From positions 1 through 61,914 of the forward strand of contig NZ_NSGF01000027.1 of the NCBI RefSeq assembly GCF_002294995.1: a stretch of 61,914 nucleotides of DNA, in the 5' to 3' direction. Positions within the stretch are counted from its first letter, which is position 1. Every line of letters begins with the position of its first letter. The position numbers were made by a program, and so were the translations under genes. Positions 61,838 to 61,914 of this stretch are shown piece after piece. This DNA comes from Mesorhizobium sp. WSM3860. Lineage in GTDB: Bacteria; Pseudomonadota; Alphaproteobacteria; Rhizobiales; Rhizobiaceae. A model generated the notes under the pieces. It had not been told where the DNA came from and did no database searches. It saw only the letters and a list, made by a program, of their open reading frames with translations.

Positions 61838-61914
61838 TGTCCGAACCGGATAGATAGGTAACAGAATGGACCGATTAGATGGGTGACAGTTTTCTCGCCA
61901 GCCGGGAGGACCGG
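61838..61914. mobile_element. Terminus of an insertion sequence-like element (cut by the window edge)
   Basis: Sequence starting TGTCCGAACC replaces the expected end of the repeat at 61838. Within it are two direct copies of a ~20-bp unit, 61846-61865 and 61870-61889 (form ACCGRWTAGATRGGTRACAG, 16 of 20 identical), spaced by 24 bases. A TG end with reiterated inner binding sites is typical of IS21-like and some other transposases. No transposase is inside the window, so the family is not certain. Confidence 0.6.

Overview
This window looks like chromosomal backbone from an alphaproteobacterium of the order Hyphomicrobiales (Rhizobiales), most likely Mesorhizobium or a close relative. The evidence is high GC with rhizobial codon use, a PraR/PhrR-type regulator beside metK, an Irr-type iron control element, the ffs-dnaX-ybaB-recR order, a YejABEF operon with two binding proteins, and many short palindromic intergenic repeats of the kind that litter these genomes. 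The genus call is inference; no 16S rRNA or tRNA gene was found here.

Layout. 81-12.5 kb, minus strand: a translation and RNA-processing superoperon read as rimP, nusA, ylxR-L7Ae, infB, rbfA, truB, then corA, rpsO, pnp and an RsmC-like methyltransferase. The rimP end carries a clear sigma70-type promoter and an intrinsic terminator inside the leader. 12.7-24 kb: a small plus-strand ORF, then trmB, metK, praR-like, lnt, corC, ybeY, phoH, miaB, an acyltransferase, rimI and tsaB. 24-33 kb: an iron locus. A minus-strand operon reads imelysin 1, bfd, bfr, di-haem oxidoreductase, imelysin 2, DUF1513; facing it is a ferredoxin-reductase-like flavoprotein, and a perfect Irr box lies between the two. 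gabT follows tail to tail. 33-39 kb: a dipeptide-type ABC importer, beyond a decayed efflux-adaptor fragment. 39-45 kb: lytic transglycosylase, recR, cell-wall hydrolase, ybaB, dnaX and the SRP RNA gene. 45-49.6 kb: HIT protein, nudC, Dabb protein, pheA, kdsB and a membrane cytochrome c. 49.7-58.3 kb: the yej peptide importer and a hydroxyacid dehydrogenase. 58.3-61.9 kb: a P-loop kinase-like protein, a lipoprotein, a TPR-methyltransferase and a ligase-associated exonuclease; the window then runs into the end of an inserted element.

The most noteworthy points are (1) the promoter, terminator and 26-codon leader ORF ahead of rimP-nusA-infB; (2) bacterioferritin and its ferredoxin placed inside the imelysin operon under an Irr box, with a small ORF in the 5' leader; (3) palindromic repeats so close to genes that they supply or touch stop codons (dnaX, miaB, a lipoprotein) or sit against a start codon (recR); and (4) an IS-like end whose insertion point can be read to the base because it interrupts one of two homologous repeats. 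No CRISPR array, prophage or tRNA gene was seen.
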